DNA of 64,000 nt from Meghimatium bilineatum (Eukaryota > Mollusca > Gastropoda > Stylommatophora > Philomycidae): NCBI GenBank assembly GCA_034231615.1, contig CM067322.1, forward strand, positions 66,883,354 through 66,947,353, written 5' to 3'. The notes under the pieces are model-generated. The model was not told the origin of the DNA, ran no database searches, and saw nothing but the letters and a program-made list of their open reading frames with translations. Position numbers and translations under genes: made by a program. Positions 32,650 to 43,089 of this stretch are shown here, in pieces; the first letter of the stretch is position 1; every line of letters starts with the position of its first letter.

Positions 32650-33685
32650 TAGCATGATACATGAACACGCGAGGAATGGAGCATGATACATGAACACGCG
32701 AGGAATGGAGCATGATATACGAACACGCGAGGAATGGAGAATGATATATGAATACGTGAGCATTGGAGCATGATACATGAACACGCGAGGAATGGAGCAT
32801 GATACATGAACACGCGAGGAATGGCGCATTATACATGAACAAGTGAGGATTGGAGCATGATACATGAACAAGTGAGGATTGGAGCATGATACATGAACAA
32901 GTGAGGATTGGAGCATGATACATGAACAAGTGAGGATTGGAGCATGATACATGAACAAGTGAGGATTGGAGCATGATACATGAACACGCGAGGAATGAGG
33001 CATGATATATGAACACGCGAGGAATGGAGCATGATACATGAACACGCGAGGAATGAAGCATGATACATGAACAAGTGAGGATTGGAGAATGATACACGAA
33101 TAAGTGAGGATTGGAGCATGATACATGCATACGCGAGGAATGGAGTATGATACATGAACAAGTGAGGATTGGAACATGATACATGAACAAGTGAGGAATG
33201 GAGCATGATACATAAAGACGCGAGGAATGGAGCATGATACATGAACAAGTGAGCATTGGAGAATGATACACGAACAAGTGAGGATTGGAGCATGATACAT
33301 GCATACGCGAGGAATGGGGCATGATACATGAACACGCGAGGAATGTTGCATGATACAGGAACACGCGAGGAATGGGGCATGATACATGAACACGCGAGGA
33401 ATGGGGCATGATACAGGAACACGCGAGGAATGGGGCATGATACATGAACACGCGAGGAATGGGGCATGATACAGGAACACGCGAGGAATGGGGCATGATA
33501 CATGAACACGCGAGGAATGGGGCATGATACATGAACACGCGAGGAATGGGGCATGATACAGGAACACGCGAGGAATGGGGCATGATACATGAAAAAGTGA
33601 GGATTTGAGCATGATACACGAACAAGTGAGGATTGGAGCATGATACATGAACAAGTGAGGATTGGAACATGATACATGAACGTGT
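32650..33685. repeat. 29-bp tandem array, about 35 copies
   Basis: Unit gcatgatacatgaacacgcg plus aggaatggg (29 bp), alternating with a variant gaacaagtgaggattgg. Since 29 is not a multiple of 3 and the minus strand lacks stops in every phase, three overlapping minus frames of 282, 366 and 390 codons result. These are artefacts. Confidence 0.97.
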
Positions 33686-33784
33686 ATTGCCATGATAATA
33701 TATGATCCCATTTGAAGCTGAGCAGAATGTGTGAACTAGCATGAATGGAGCAGATATGATCGTATATTTGATATGATATAAAAA

Positions 33785-34560
33785 CATACTACAATAAAAC
33801 ATGCTTTGCTAATACAATGCAATAAAACATACTATGCTAAAATTAACTGAAATAAAACATACTGCAATAAAAAAATACTGTGCTAAAACATACTGTAATA
33901 AAACATACTGTAATAAAACATACTGTAATAAAACATACTGTAATAAATCATACTGTAATAAATCATACTGTAATAAAACATACTGTAATAAAACATACTA
34001 ATCTAAAGCATAATGTGCTAAACATGCTGCAATAAAACATGCTGCAATAAAACATGCTGCAGTAAAACATGCTGCAATAAAACATGCTGCAGTAAAAGAT
34101 GCTGCCATAAAACATAATGCAATAAAACATACTGAGCTTAAAGCATAATGTGCTAAACATGCTGCAATAAAACATGCTGCAATAAAACATACTGTAATAA
34201 AACATAATAATCTAAAGCATAATGTGCTAAACATGCTGCAATAAAACATACTGAGCTAAAGTATAATGTGCTAAACATGCTGCAATAAAACATGCTGCAA
34301 TAAAACATACTGAGCTAAAGTATAATGTGCTAAACATGCTGCAATAAAACATGCTGCAATAAAACATAATGGAACAAAACATACTGAGCTAAAACATACT
34401 GAAATAAAACAGATCGAGCTACATACATACTGAGCTAAAACTGAATGAGCTAAAACCCTAATGAACTAAACCGTAGTGAACTATAAAATACTGAGTTAAA
34501 AGATACTGAGCAAAAACTTAGTGAGCTAAAAGCATATTGAAGTATTTAACAGGCTAAAAA
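33785..34560. repeat. 15-bp AATAAA-rich tandem array
   Basis: Degenerate 14-16-bp units such as gcaataaaacatgct and gtaataaaacatact. A higher-order segment (aagcataatgtgctaaacat) recurs four times between 34010 and 34340. The plus strand holds dozens of AATAAA hexamers. Confidence 0.9.
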
Positions 34561-34564
34561 TAAT

Positions 34565-34980
34565 TACTTGTGATGAGTGTTTGTGACAGAAAAAAAAATT
34601 ACTTCCCAATGTCTTTTCCAGTGTTGCCTAAAACAACAGGCAGAATGAAAGCGTACGATATAATTACAAGTACTGTTCTCATGCAAACTCTTTGGAGACG
34701 ACAACAGCCTCAGGCTGATATCTGTTTTCTTTGAATATATTCAAATCTGGAGTGTAGATGCTGAAGGATGTAAAGGGACAAAAGTGACACAGAAATGGAA
34801 TACATGGATTCCAAGTTAGTGTCCATAAATTACAGCAAAAGTTAGTGCGGGAGTGGGATCTGAACAAGTTTGGCAGTTGCTAACAATCGGGAGGGTGGAG
34901 GATTGACAAAAGTTGAATTAAAACAAAACTGTTTCTTGTGCACCAAGTGAATAGTTTGAATTTTTTTTTTCTGAAATCTG
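34565..34980. other. no feature recognised
   Basis: Unassigned sequence between the 15-bp array and the MULE-like fragment. Confidence 0.35.
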
Positions 34981-34989
34981 AAACAAATT

Positions 34990-35315
34990 TAGTTTTTGTT
35001 TACTAATTTTTATGTACATTTTTTGAGAGTGGAAAAAAGGAGAGGAGGGTGGTGTTGCACGAATCATTCGAAAGGAACCACTAACATAATTGCAATCTAA
35101 ATACGCCGGAAACTCTCTGGCTTCAGATTGTTTGTGTGGTATGACAGGTTTGATATATTGCATACCTTCATTGATGTCTTCCAGTGGCAAACACATTAGA
35201 ACATCAATCGTGCCACAAAACAAGCGAAAGTCAGCATCCGAATGATTTCGGGCTACCACACCCAGTCCCTGGATATTACGCCAAGTAGACTGCCACGTAG
35301 ACTAGATAATAAAAA
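34990..35315 (-). pseudogene. MULE-type transposase C-terminal fragment
   Basis: The minus strand is open over about 100 codons: STWRNIQGLGVVARNHSD, then FRLFCGTIDVLMCLPLEDIN and later DCNYVSGSFRMIRATPPS. This matches the region after the catalytic domain in Mutator-like (FLYWCH-associated) transposases: W..VQ.LGL...Y, L.F.P..DV..G, then YV.G..R. The upstream catalytic part was not found, and the frame ends in low-complexity sequence. A host gene exon derived from such a transposase is the alternative. Confidence 0.5.
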
Positions 35316-35542
35316 CAACATTTGCTCACTACGCTGTTGCCAAACACTGTAAGGACAGTTCTTAATACATTATAATAAAATAACTCATCAAACGCTTTCG
35401 CTCGGAAATCCGAATACAATTTTACTTCAGAATTTCTCTAAAGAACATTAAATTTAAGTTAAGTCGTTCTTACACAATTTATATGTAAATGAATCTTGGA
35501 CTGTATTTGCTAGTCATGTACAGTAGCTCAACTCTTTGCACA

Positions 35543-35735
35543 CACGTGTGTAGTTGGGCCCAAAATGGGAGCAAAGAATAACAGCACTGTGGCCTGCCAC
35601 GCATGTCATGGGAGGCGGCAAGGATGTTATTGGATGGAGCTTTTATTCCATATAAATAACCAAAATATCGGAGGATGTCCAACAAAATGGAAAGTGCCGC
35701 AGTAACCAGACAAATAAGATGTATATGCGAAGTAT
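35543..35735 (+). mobile_element. SINE family A, diverged copy
   Basis: Contains gggcccaaaatgggagcaaa, cacgcatgtcatgggaggcg and gtgccgcag, matching the first two thirds of the family. It ends directly at the foldback element, so the 3' part was probably lost or displaced. Confidence 0.6.
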
Positions 35736-35737
35736 GT

Positions 35738-36088
35738 AATAAAGGTTACTGAATATAACCTAACTATCGATATAAATCAATCAGAAATAACAATAAAACA
35801 AAGACAATTTTCAACAAATGTCGGTCCTATTGGGACCTTTGTCAATAAACAAAAACCAATTAAGACAACACAACTATAAAAATACAACAATGCAAAGACT
35901 TGGACAATGGCTTCCCTACAAAAACCAAGTCTTGACATTATTATATTTTCATAGTTGTGTTGTCTTAACTGGTTTTTGTTTCTTGGCAAAGGTCCCAATA
36001 GGACCGACGCGTCGAAAATTGTCTTTGTTTTATTGTTATTTCTGATTTATTTATATTGATAGTTAGGCTATATTCAGTAACGTTTATT
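35738..36088. mobile_element. 350-bp foldback element with 165-bp arms
   Basis: The left arm (35738-35903) and right arm (35925-36088) are inverted copies at roughly 90 percent by eye, separated by 21 bp. Matching words: gaaataacaataaaacaaag, gtcggtcctattgggacctt and aagacaacacaactat, each present in reverse complement on the other side. The outer ends are aataaaggttactg and its inverted partner cagtaacgtttatt. It would fold into one long hairpin. No coding capacity. Confidence 0.85.
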
Positions 36089-36274
36089 CCATAGACGATC
36101 AAAGTTACATCTGAAGATTCACGAATACAAAGCCTAATTAACTATCTCAAAGCCATACACATCATTATTTGAGTTTGTGTGGTGGGACAAACTAACCATT
36201 CTATCGCAGAGCCGATGGAACATATCCATTTAGTTGTTTTCATTTTGTATATGCCTTTCAGACCTGAACTACTT

Positions 36275-36550
36275 TCTGTACTTCTCCAGTAAACACCTGC
36301 AGATTAGCAGGTTCAGTCCAGAGAAAGGAATGCTTTGTGCATGAGTAAAAGATTGGCTGCGATATTTGCGCCTTTGGACCTGACATATCCGATTTCAACA
36401 TTTCTTGGGAGGCACTGTCACTCTTTTTTTTGGAGACGGGACAATCAATTCCATTCTCAAAAATCTCCTTGATCGACTCTTAGAACATGCAGGGAATGTT
36501 ACAACGTGTCTATTATTTGCTTCCCTTTCTTACCACATATAGGGAAGGTT
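36275..36550 (-). mobile_element. SINE family A, diverged copy, minus strand
   Basis: Read on the plus strand: cacctgcagattagcaggtt, gcgatatttgcgcctttgga, gacgggacaatcaattccat and aatctccttgatcgactc. These are the complements of the family landmarks in the expected order. More diverged than the copy at 47726-47999. Confidence 0.65.
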
Positions 36551-36589
36551 ATAGTCTATTTATCTATTCGCTAAATCATTTGTTGCCTT

Positions 36590-37310
36590 TCAGCGTCAGG
36601 GGTAGAAGAGTTTTCTGGAGATGACCCTCTTGTGTGCTGAGTATATTGTGGAGTTTGTCGCTTCTTTTATTTCGGTGGTCCATCGTTTTCCTGGTCGGCC
36701 TCTAGGTCTGATTTCACTGTATCTGTGTAGCATAGTTTGCTGTGGTATGCTATCTGATGGTAGTCTGCTCATGTGTGCAAACCATTTTATCTGTTGTCTC
36801 TTAATATATTCCAAGATTGGAGTGGTACCGGTTCTTTGTCTAATGTCCTCATTTCTCACTCTGTCTCTTAGCGATATTCCTAGAATTCTGCGTAAGCATG
36901 CCATTTCAGCTGTCACAAGTTTATGTTTATCTTGTGCTGTCGTTGTCCATGTTTGGCAACGCAGCGTTGGTATAATAATTGTTTTGAATAGTGTTATTTT
37001 GGTGATCTTCATGTTAAAGGTTTGACATATCTGATGTAATTTGTCTATTTGTCTCTGTAGTTGCTCTTCTGATGATGTTACTAGTGATCGGTCGTCTGCA
37101 AATAGCAATTCGTTTAAGTTATTCTTCAGATTGTTTTATTGCGTTGTCTTTACTACTTTGTAAATGGGATCTATGTATGTTATAAACAATAGGGGGATAG
37201 TACACATCCTTGTCTCACTCCCGAGTGAATTTGGAAATTATCGGATGCACCTGTGCTCGTTCTTACTGCGCATTGACTATTGGTGTTCTGACATGGACTC
37301 TGACAAATTA
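36590..37310 (-). pseudogene. LINE ORF2 remnant (RT palm to C-terminus)
   Basis: From 37310 downward the minus strand reads ASDNFQIHSGVRQGCVLSP (RT GVRQGCVLSP block), then after a gap LLFADDRSLVTSSEEQL (FADD site), KITLFKTIIIPTL, CLRRILGISLRDRVRNEDI and RPRGRPGKRWTTEIKEAT, ending ISRKLFYP. This is one coherent non-LTR RT with a deletion between the FADD site and the thumb. The same family supplies 14938-15100 and probably 51275-51790. Frameshifts are present. Confidence 0.85.
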
Positions 37311-37478
37311 TAACAGAGGCGTCACAAAAGGAAGAAATGCGTAGATGGGAAGGGGTGCCCGGCGCAGTGAGGGTACGTCTAAAGACGAAGAGAACCATCA
37401 CGGAAAAGAGTGTCGTAGGAAGAGGGCCCCTCACTTCCGCATTTCTCCCTTTTGTGAATCTCTCTGTTATAATTTGGG
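37310..37478. repeat. imperfect inverted repeat, 48-bp arms
   Basis: aaattataacagaggcgtca at 37309 and the region ending 37478 (tctctctgttataattt) are inverted copies, as are cacaaaaggaagaaatgcg and cgcatttctcccttttgtg. The loop is about 70 bp. It sits exactly where LINE homology starts on the minus strand, suggesting a small element or rearrangement at the breakpoint. Confidence 0.6.
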
Positions 37479-37479
37479 G

Positions 37480-38295
37480 TCCACACCGATTTGAACTCCG
37501 GATCCTGTCTTCACCCCTCTTCTTCTTTCTCGTCTCCTTCTTTCCTCTCTTTGTTATACTTCCTCTCTCAATTCCCTTTTCTCTCTTATACATGTTATCA
37601 TAGGCCACTTTGTTTGAATCATGATTGCTGCCTTGTACATACCTACCCATTACGGCCCTATCCATTTTTAGATATTAATTCCGCTGTCGGGTAATAACCC
37701 GAGACTGTAATTAATATTTTCCACTAAATGTCTCCCTTATACTCCCTCTTTTATCAGATCCACGACCCTGCTTAGACTACGATCGTGTCTGATTCTCCCC
37801 GTCCATGCCTTGCGTTGGACAATAGAGCTTTGTCCCTCACTACATCCTACTGTCTTTGTCTTAGTCCACATTCTTTTTCAGTTATGACATTGGAATATCA
37901 CTTGCCAGGTACTAGCACCATTATTGTCTACATCTGACCCTGAGTCCTGTGTGTCTGTCATATTTGACTCAAGCACCCCAGTTGGACAACACGATCAAAT
38001 AGGTTAGTTTTTAGTACTAATATTTAGCTCATCTAACCTGATTGTATAATCGCTGTATTTAAAAAAATTCTTTTTACTTGTTCCCATGGCAAGCCATTCC
38101 TCTAACTTGCTTGTATCATCACTGTATTTTCTTCTTCTTTTTACTTGTTCTCATTACATACCTCTCTTCACTACCTAATATTTTCCTCCTTTTGTTTGAT
38201 TATATGTGCTCTGTGGCTTTTCCTTTCTCTCGTATTTTCTTAACGTATTTTCCTCTTTCTCTGTCTCTTTCTAATATGATCTCTCGTATTCTTCA
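37480..38295. other. no feature recognised
   Basis: Pyrimidine-rich sequence (many ctct/ttcc tracts on the plus strand). It could belong to the element ending at 38465, but no coding motif was found. Confidence 0.35.
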
Positions 38296-38299
38296 TTTC

Positions 38300-38465
38300 C
38301 TCTTCTTTTACATTATGATTTTTCGTTTGTAAAATTCATTGCATGTTGTTTGTCTCTCTCTGATGAAGACTTTTTTCCGAAATGTCGTCCTTCACGGTCT
38401 CGTTATTAGGATGTTTTGTCGTTTTATTTTGGTAACATGAATACCTATTTCTGTTCATTTGAGCT
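38300..38465 (+). repeat. dispersed repeat R3 with CTGATGA motif, copy 2
   Basis: Collinear with 29320-29480. Contains ctgatgaagacttttttccg and aaatgtcgtcc, matching the two conserved boxes CTGATGA and GAAA of a hammerhead ribozyme in order at 38360-38383. The stem II pairing is poor in this copy. Likely a Penelope-like element 3' region. Confidence 0.4.
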
Positions 38466-39160
38466 AAGAATTTGACGAGAATATCTTGGGAAGTGCGACA
38501 GGCAACATACGATCTTCCGCAATCCAGCCAGGCACTTGTTGTTATGACAGAAGGCATCACCATGATGGGTGCAGCAATACGTGTTGATTGTCACCAGAGT
38601 TTGCATTCGCTAGCCAATAAATTCTCTGTGACATTAGGAACAGTTCAAATGATTGTTCGGCAGAAACTGAAGTATCGAAAGATGTGTTTTTGGTGGGTAC
38701 CACAGTGTTGACTGAATGGGATGGAGTTTGAACCATCTGCAGTGTTACCGTGCGGAGAGTAATACATTCTCTCACGAATAGTGGCACATGACGAATCGTA
38801 ATGTCAACACATTAAGTCATGCATCATGAAAGCCAGAATTCAATGAAAACACTGTATCACCAAAGAGCAAAAATTTCAAATTACAAATTTCTACAGGTAG
38901 AGTTATGCTTACTGCCTTTTGTGACCAATAATTACTTTTGTTGGTAGATTTTAAAGAGCCTAGTGTGAAGTGTGCATATCAATGCTACCTGCTAAGGAAC
39001 ACACTAGGCAAGCTGTATACATCCATCACGAATAAACGATCTATCGTACTGCCAAGTTGTGTCATTCTGTTGCACGACAATGCTCGCCCGCGCGAAAGTG
39101 GTGCAGGAAGCGTTAGCACGGAAACGATGGGAAGTTCTCCATCGGCTCCAGCTGCTTGAA
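38466..39160 (+). pseudogene. mariner transposase remnant
   Basis: At 38560-38710 the plus strand reads RVDCHQSLHSLANKFSVTLG, then TVQMIVRQKLKYRKMCFWWV, the second helix-turn-helix region and the linker of mariner transposases (pattern ISIGTVQ.IV...L.YRKVCARWVP). At 38935-39110 it reads LLVDFKEPSVKCAYQCYLL and VILLHDNARP, the LL.DF and LLHDNARPH blocks, the latter carrying a catalytic Asp. The intervening WD-box region is deleted or scrambled and the C-terminus is absent. Confidence 0.8.
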
Positions 39161-39262
39161 TGTTCCTTAATAATTGCTTAACGTAATTATATAACACAAC
39201 TGCTTATGCACATGTCATAATTTTATAAGTCCATTTCGATGGGTTTAATTTCAACACCCCTC

Positions 39263-39266
<4 letters not shown>

Positions 39267-39352
<86 letters not shown>
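39267..39352. repeat. TA dinucleotide repeat, about 85 bp
   Basis: Near-perfect (TA)n. Confidence 0.97.
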
Positions 39353-39355
<3 letters not shown>

Positions 39356-39359
39356 CACA

Positions 39360-40190
39360 CACATATTCTAGAAGTAATACCAAGCGTTGCCCGGATGAAA
39401 ATAAGAAAAAAGTAGTATTGTCCCCATGCTTTCCAACGTGATAGGTTAAGAATAGATCAGTTGTACCCAGTTAGGTTCCTACATACAGTAGGCCTATGTC
39501 ATTTGATGGAATACGTTTAAAATAAAAAAAAAAGAATAGAAGCGAATTATTAATCAAATGTGCCAACGACTTTCATCAGTGTATGCCTACGGTTCCAAAA
39601 AATAAATTTAAAGAAATTAAGCCCAACTCAGACCCTGGGATCGAACTCCGAAAAAAAATAGTACACAATGAACTCGCTCTGCTATCAACTGATCTAACTG
39701 AGACAGACGATATAAACGTGAAATTGATCGTCTATATATAAATGATACAGTATTCTCATTACAATGGCTACTTGGAGAATTCAACACCCGTTATTTAAAA
39801 ATAAAACACAAACGTCGATATAAGCAGTATTATGCGATTCGGTCTTGGACAGAAATATACACGGCATTAGCAAAAGATATTGAAAACAGAGTAAATGTCG
39901 GTTAAATGCTAAATTAATTTATACCGTTTAGTTGACATATCGATATTTGTTTACATTTATTTGACCTTTGTGCATCGGGGGTAATGTAAGGTTAATCAAT
40001 CGTTTCAATAGTCAGCTTTGCCGGACCACAGGAGAACGTTTACGATTTCTCATATCGACTACAGACGAGATAATTACATAATTAGTCGCCGTGCCAAATT
40101 TCATTGGAATAGGTGAAGCCGTTGAAATATCTATACTGGACGACGTAAACGTAGAGTTACGGAGTGAGCTATATATATATATATATAATG
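39360..40190. repeat. unclassified dispersed element bounded by TA runs
   Basis: Starts after a TA run with accaagcgttgcccggatga and ends cggagtgagctatatatata. The segment aatttcattggaataggtga with agccgttgaaat near 40100 resembles the 3' portion of a repeat type common in invertebrate genomes. A tRNA-like segment lies inside. No coding frame seen. Confidence 0.3.
39627..39702 (-). repeat. tRNA-like segment
   Basis: The minus strand starts CTCAG and ends CTGAG, which pair, with A box GATCAGTTGATAGCAGAGCG and B box GGAGTTCGATCCCAGG between them. The anticodon-arm region is replaced by an uninterpretable T-rich stretch, so it is a tRNA-derived repeat or pseudogene and not a working tRNA. Confidence 0.45.
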
Positions 40191-40194
40191 TCTG

Positions 40195-40500
40195 TCTCAG
40201 AACAAGAACTTCGAGAGCTAACAGCAACAAAGAAGCATAAAGTTATCGGCAAGTACGGAATGGAGATAACTAGTAGAGCAAGTTTTTGGATACTATCAAC
40301 GTCGTGATGAATGGGCATAAATTTGAAGGCGTGACTTTCAAGAACTTAGCATCCAGCATATGCAGCAATGGAAAATCCAAAACAAACTTAAATATTGGGC
40401 TGAAGATGACCTTGGCTAAATACTAGATATAATATGAAAAAGAAGCATCAGTGTTGATGATCAGAGTGTATCACTCCCTAGTGCTTTTTTTGTCACACCA
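40195..40500. other. no feature recognised
   Basis: Unassigned, ordinary composition. Confidence 0.3.
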
Positions 40501-40504
40501 ACGT

Positions 40505-41240
40505 GTACCAAATCATCATAATTAAGTGCCGTCACCGCAGCGAAGGTTTTCTGCAATAGACCTCCAACATTCATAGCCTGTCCATATCGCGATGGTACTC
40601 GTATCTCTGCTGCCTCCCTATTGGCTCGCCTCCCTCGATTTTACCCTCAAGTAAGATCTTCAACAAAGTGTCTTTTAATATGTACAAAATATTTTATGTG
40701 CTTGATCTTTATTTCCTTTAATAATTCTTTTTTCATATTAAGTGTTTTTAGAACCTCTTTGTTTTATTTTCTTTCCATGAAATTATCCATATTCTTCTCT
40801 ATATCCACATCTCAAAGGCATAAATTATGTCTTCTAATTGTTTGTTTATTGTCCGTGTTTCTGAGCCATACATTACTGTAGAATACACCCGTGTGTTGCC
40901 GGTGCCCGAAAGGGGAGCAAAGAATAGCAACACTGTTTACCTTCCACGCATGTCGTAAAAGGCGACTAAGGAGGTTATGGGGTGGAGTTGGCTGTCCCAT
41001 CCCATATAGGGTCAGTGACCCAAAGCCATGCTGAAGTTGGATGTGTCAGGCCGAAAGGCGCAGATATCGCAGCAATGCTGTAAACCATGGCACAAGGCAT
41101 TACGTTCTCCGGACTACATCCTGCTAATCTGCAAGAGTTTGAGAACGAACGCAGAGGAAGAAAATTGTAGAATAGATGCAGAATTTTATAATTCTAATTT
41201 TTAGCGTGTTTGCTACTTGTTTAGATCTTAATGTAACGGA
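40505..41240 (-). pseudogene. LINE family L1x 3' end, split by a SINE
   Basis: Minus-strand LINE remnant with 3' marker aattaagtgccgtcaccgca at 40521. Homology runs to 40876, is interrupted by the SINE at 40886-41165 and resumes to about 41240. The order and landmarks match 21836-22740, which is also split by a SINE of the same family. Confidence 0.8.
40886..41165 (+). mobile_element. SINE family A, full copy with target duplication
   Basis: A 280-bp copy flanked by tgtagaata at 40877-40885 and 41166-41174. Same landmarks as 22388-22662, including ggcgactaaggaggttatgg and gcaagagtttgagaacgaac, with an aggaagaaaat tail. It carries the gggtcagtgacccaaagcca segment that the 22388 copy has lost in part. 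Inserted antisense into a LINE. Confidence 0.88.
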
Positions 41241-41384
41241 TACAGGCCTTCGAATGCAACTGTTACAGACAAATATCGCCACTTTCCTATATAGATCATA
41301 TCAAATGTGTGTGTAAGACATAAAGCAGGTTATCTTATCAGATTTATAAGAATCACTACTTTCAATTGTAAAACGACGTAAACA

Positions 41385-41965
41385 TGCACAATCTGGACGT
41401 GTATGCTGACGCTCACATAGTCACAAATGATGACAGATGTGAAACAGAAGTTAAAAGGAGAATACGAATAGCTAAAAGTACCTTCAATGACATGAGGATA
41501 ATATTAACATTTAAACAAATTACAAACAAGTTAAAAATGAGAAATATAAAATGCTATATCTATTCTATATTAATGTATGGCTCAGAAACATGGACACTAA
41601 ATAAACAATTAGAAGACAGAATTGATGCATTTGAGATGTGGGTATATAGAAGAATAGGGAGAACATCATGGAAAGAGAATAAAACAAATAAAGAGGTGCT
41701 AAAGACACTTAATATGAAGAAAGAACTACTAAGAGAAATAAAGATGAGGCAAATAAAATATTTTGGACACACTAAAAGACCTGACACCTTAATTGAGAGT
41801 AAAGTCAAAGGGAAGCGAGCAAGAGGTAGGCAGAGATACAAGTGGGAGAATAACATCACACGATGGACAGGTTACAGTCTAGCAGAATGCACCACTAAGA
41901 CAAGAGACATGGGATGTTGGAGATCCGTTGCAGCCAACCTTCGTTGCGGAGACGGCACTTGATGA
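41385..41965 (+). pseudogene. LINE family L1x ORF2 C-terminus, best copy
   Basis: An uninterrupted frame of about 190 codons: CETEVKRRIRIAKSTFNDMR, LMYGSETWTLNKQLEDRIDA, VYRRIGRTSWKENKTNKEVL, KYFGHTKRPDTLIE, RQRYKWENNITRWTGYSLAE and the end CWRSVAANLRCGDGT. This is the post-catalytic C-terminus of a non-LTR RT. The stop codon lies in a short (TGA)n tail. Its 5' truncation and open frame make it the youngest copy of the family in view. It lies head to head with the minus copy at 40505-41240. Confidence 0.88.
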
Positions 41966-42405
41966 TGATGCTGACGGTATTCCATGTCAAAAACGTTGTA
42001 TAAAAATGATCTGTGCAGTTGAAGTTAGAAGATGGAGGAAAAGAAAATCATGGGCAGACAGTATCAAAGACTAGGCAGATCAAGATTCATCCACAAAACT
42101 TCAGATAGAAATCGCTGGAGGACTGTATATTGACACAGCAAATGTAGTATCTTAGACTCTGAAGGGTTATAGATTCATGAATTGACTTACATATATATAA
42201 ATTGATAAAAGCTATGGTCTGTCTTTACAAGTATTCCTCCTTGTTTGTAAATAACTCTTATATAAACCGGAGAGCTCCGATCACTGTTGAATGATCTAGG
42301 ATACGCAATTAGATGTTCAACAATTGTATTATGCAGTCTTACACATTAACAAACTGCCGATCTACACGCACGTTCGCGCGCATGTACATACTTATTTTCT
42401 AATGA
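41965..42405. other. no feature recognised
   Basis: Unassigned sequence after the LINE tail. The piece 42040-42130 may be LINE-derived (aaagaaaatcatgggcagac), but no motif is firm. Confidence 0.3.
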
Positions 42406-42406
42406 G

Positions 42407-42951
42407 CATATATACAACACACTACACAAATATCTGGTAGTATGAGAACCGAATCTATACAACACACTACACAAATATCTCATAGTATGAGAACCGAATC
42501 TATACAACACACTACATCAATATCTGGTAGTATGAGAACGGAATCTATACAACACACTACACAAATATCTGGTAGTATGAGAACCAAATCTATACAACAC
42601 ACTACATCAATATCTGGTAGTATAAGAACCGAATCTATACAACACACTACACAAATATCTGGTAGTATGAGAACTGAATCTATACAACACACTACATCAA
42701 TATCTGGTAGTATAAGAACCGAATCTATACAACACACTACACAAATATCTGGTAGTATGAGAACCGAATCTATACAACACACTACATCAATATCTGATAG
42801 TATGAGAACCGAATCTATACAACACACTACATCAATATCTGATAGTATGAGAACCGAATCTATACAACACACTACATCAATATCTGATAGTATGAGAACC
42901 GAATCTATACAACACACTACATCAATATCTGATAGTATGAGAACCGAATAA
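42407..42951. repeat. 45-bp tandem array, about 12 copies
   Basis: Unit includes agtatgagaaccgaatctat and acaacacactacatcaatat. The 15-codon period leaves both strands open. In the first two thirds two variants (acacaaatatctgg, acatcaatatctgg) alternate, giving a 90-bp dimer, while the last third is a homogeneous monomer with ctgatag. Confidence 0.97.
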
Positions 42952-43089
42952 AATTCAAAACAATTTCTCGTTCTCTTTCGTCTTTCACGCTTTAATTATG
43001 TATGTCTGAATATACACACACAGACAGTATATATAAATACACGCACACCTTGACTTCTACACTAGCACTATCAGTAGTACTACGTGTGT

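Noticed and set aside
32611..33802. Three overlapping minus frames of 282-390 codons
   Set aside because: Produced by a 29-bp repeat without stops in any phase; not protein-like.
39627..39702. Functional tRNA gene
   Set aside because: A and B boxes and a 5-bp end pairing exist, but the anticodon arm is not interpretable and a T-rich run replaces it.
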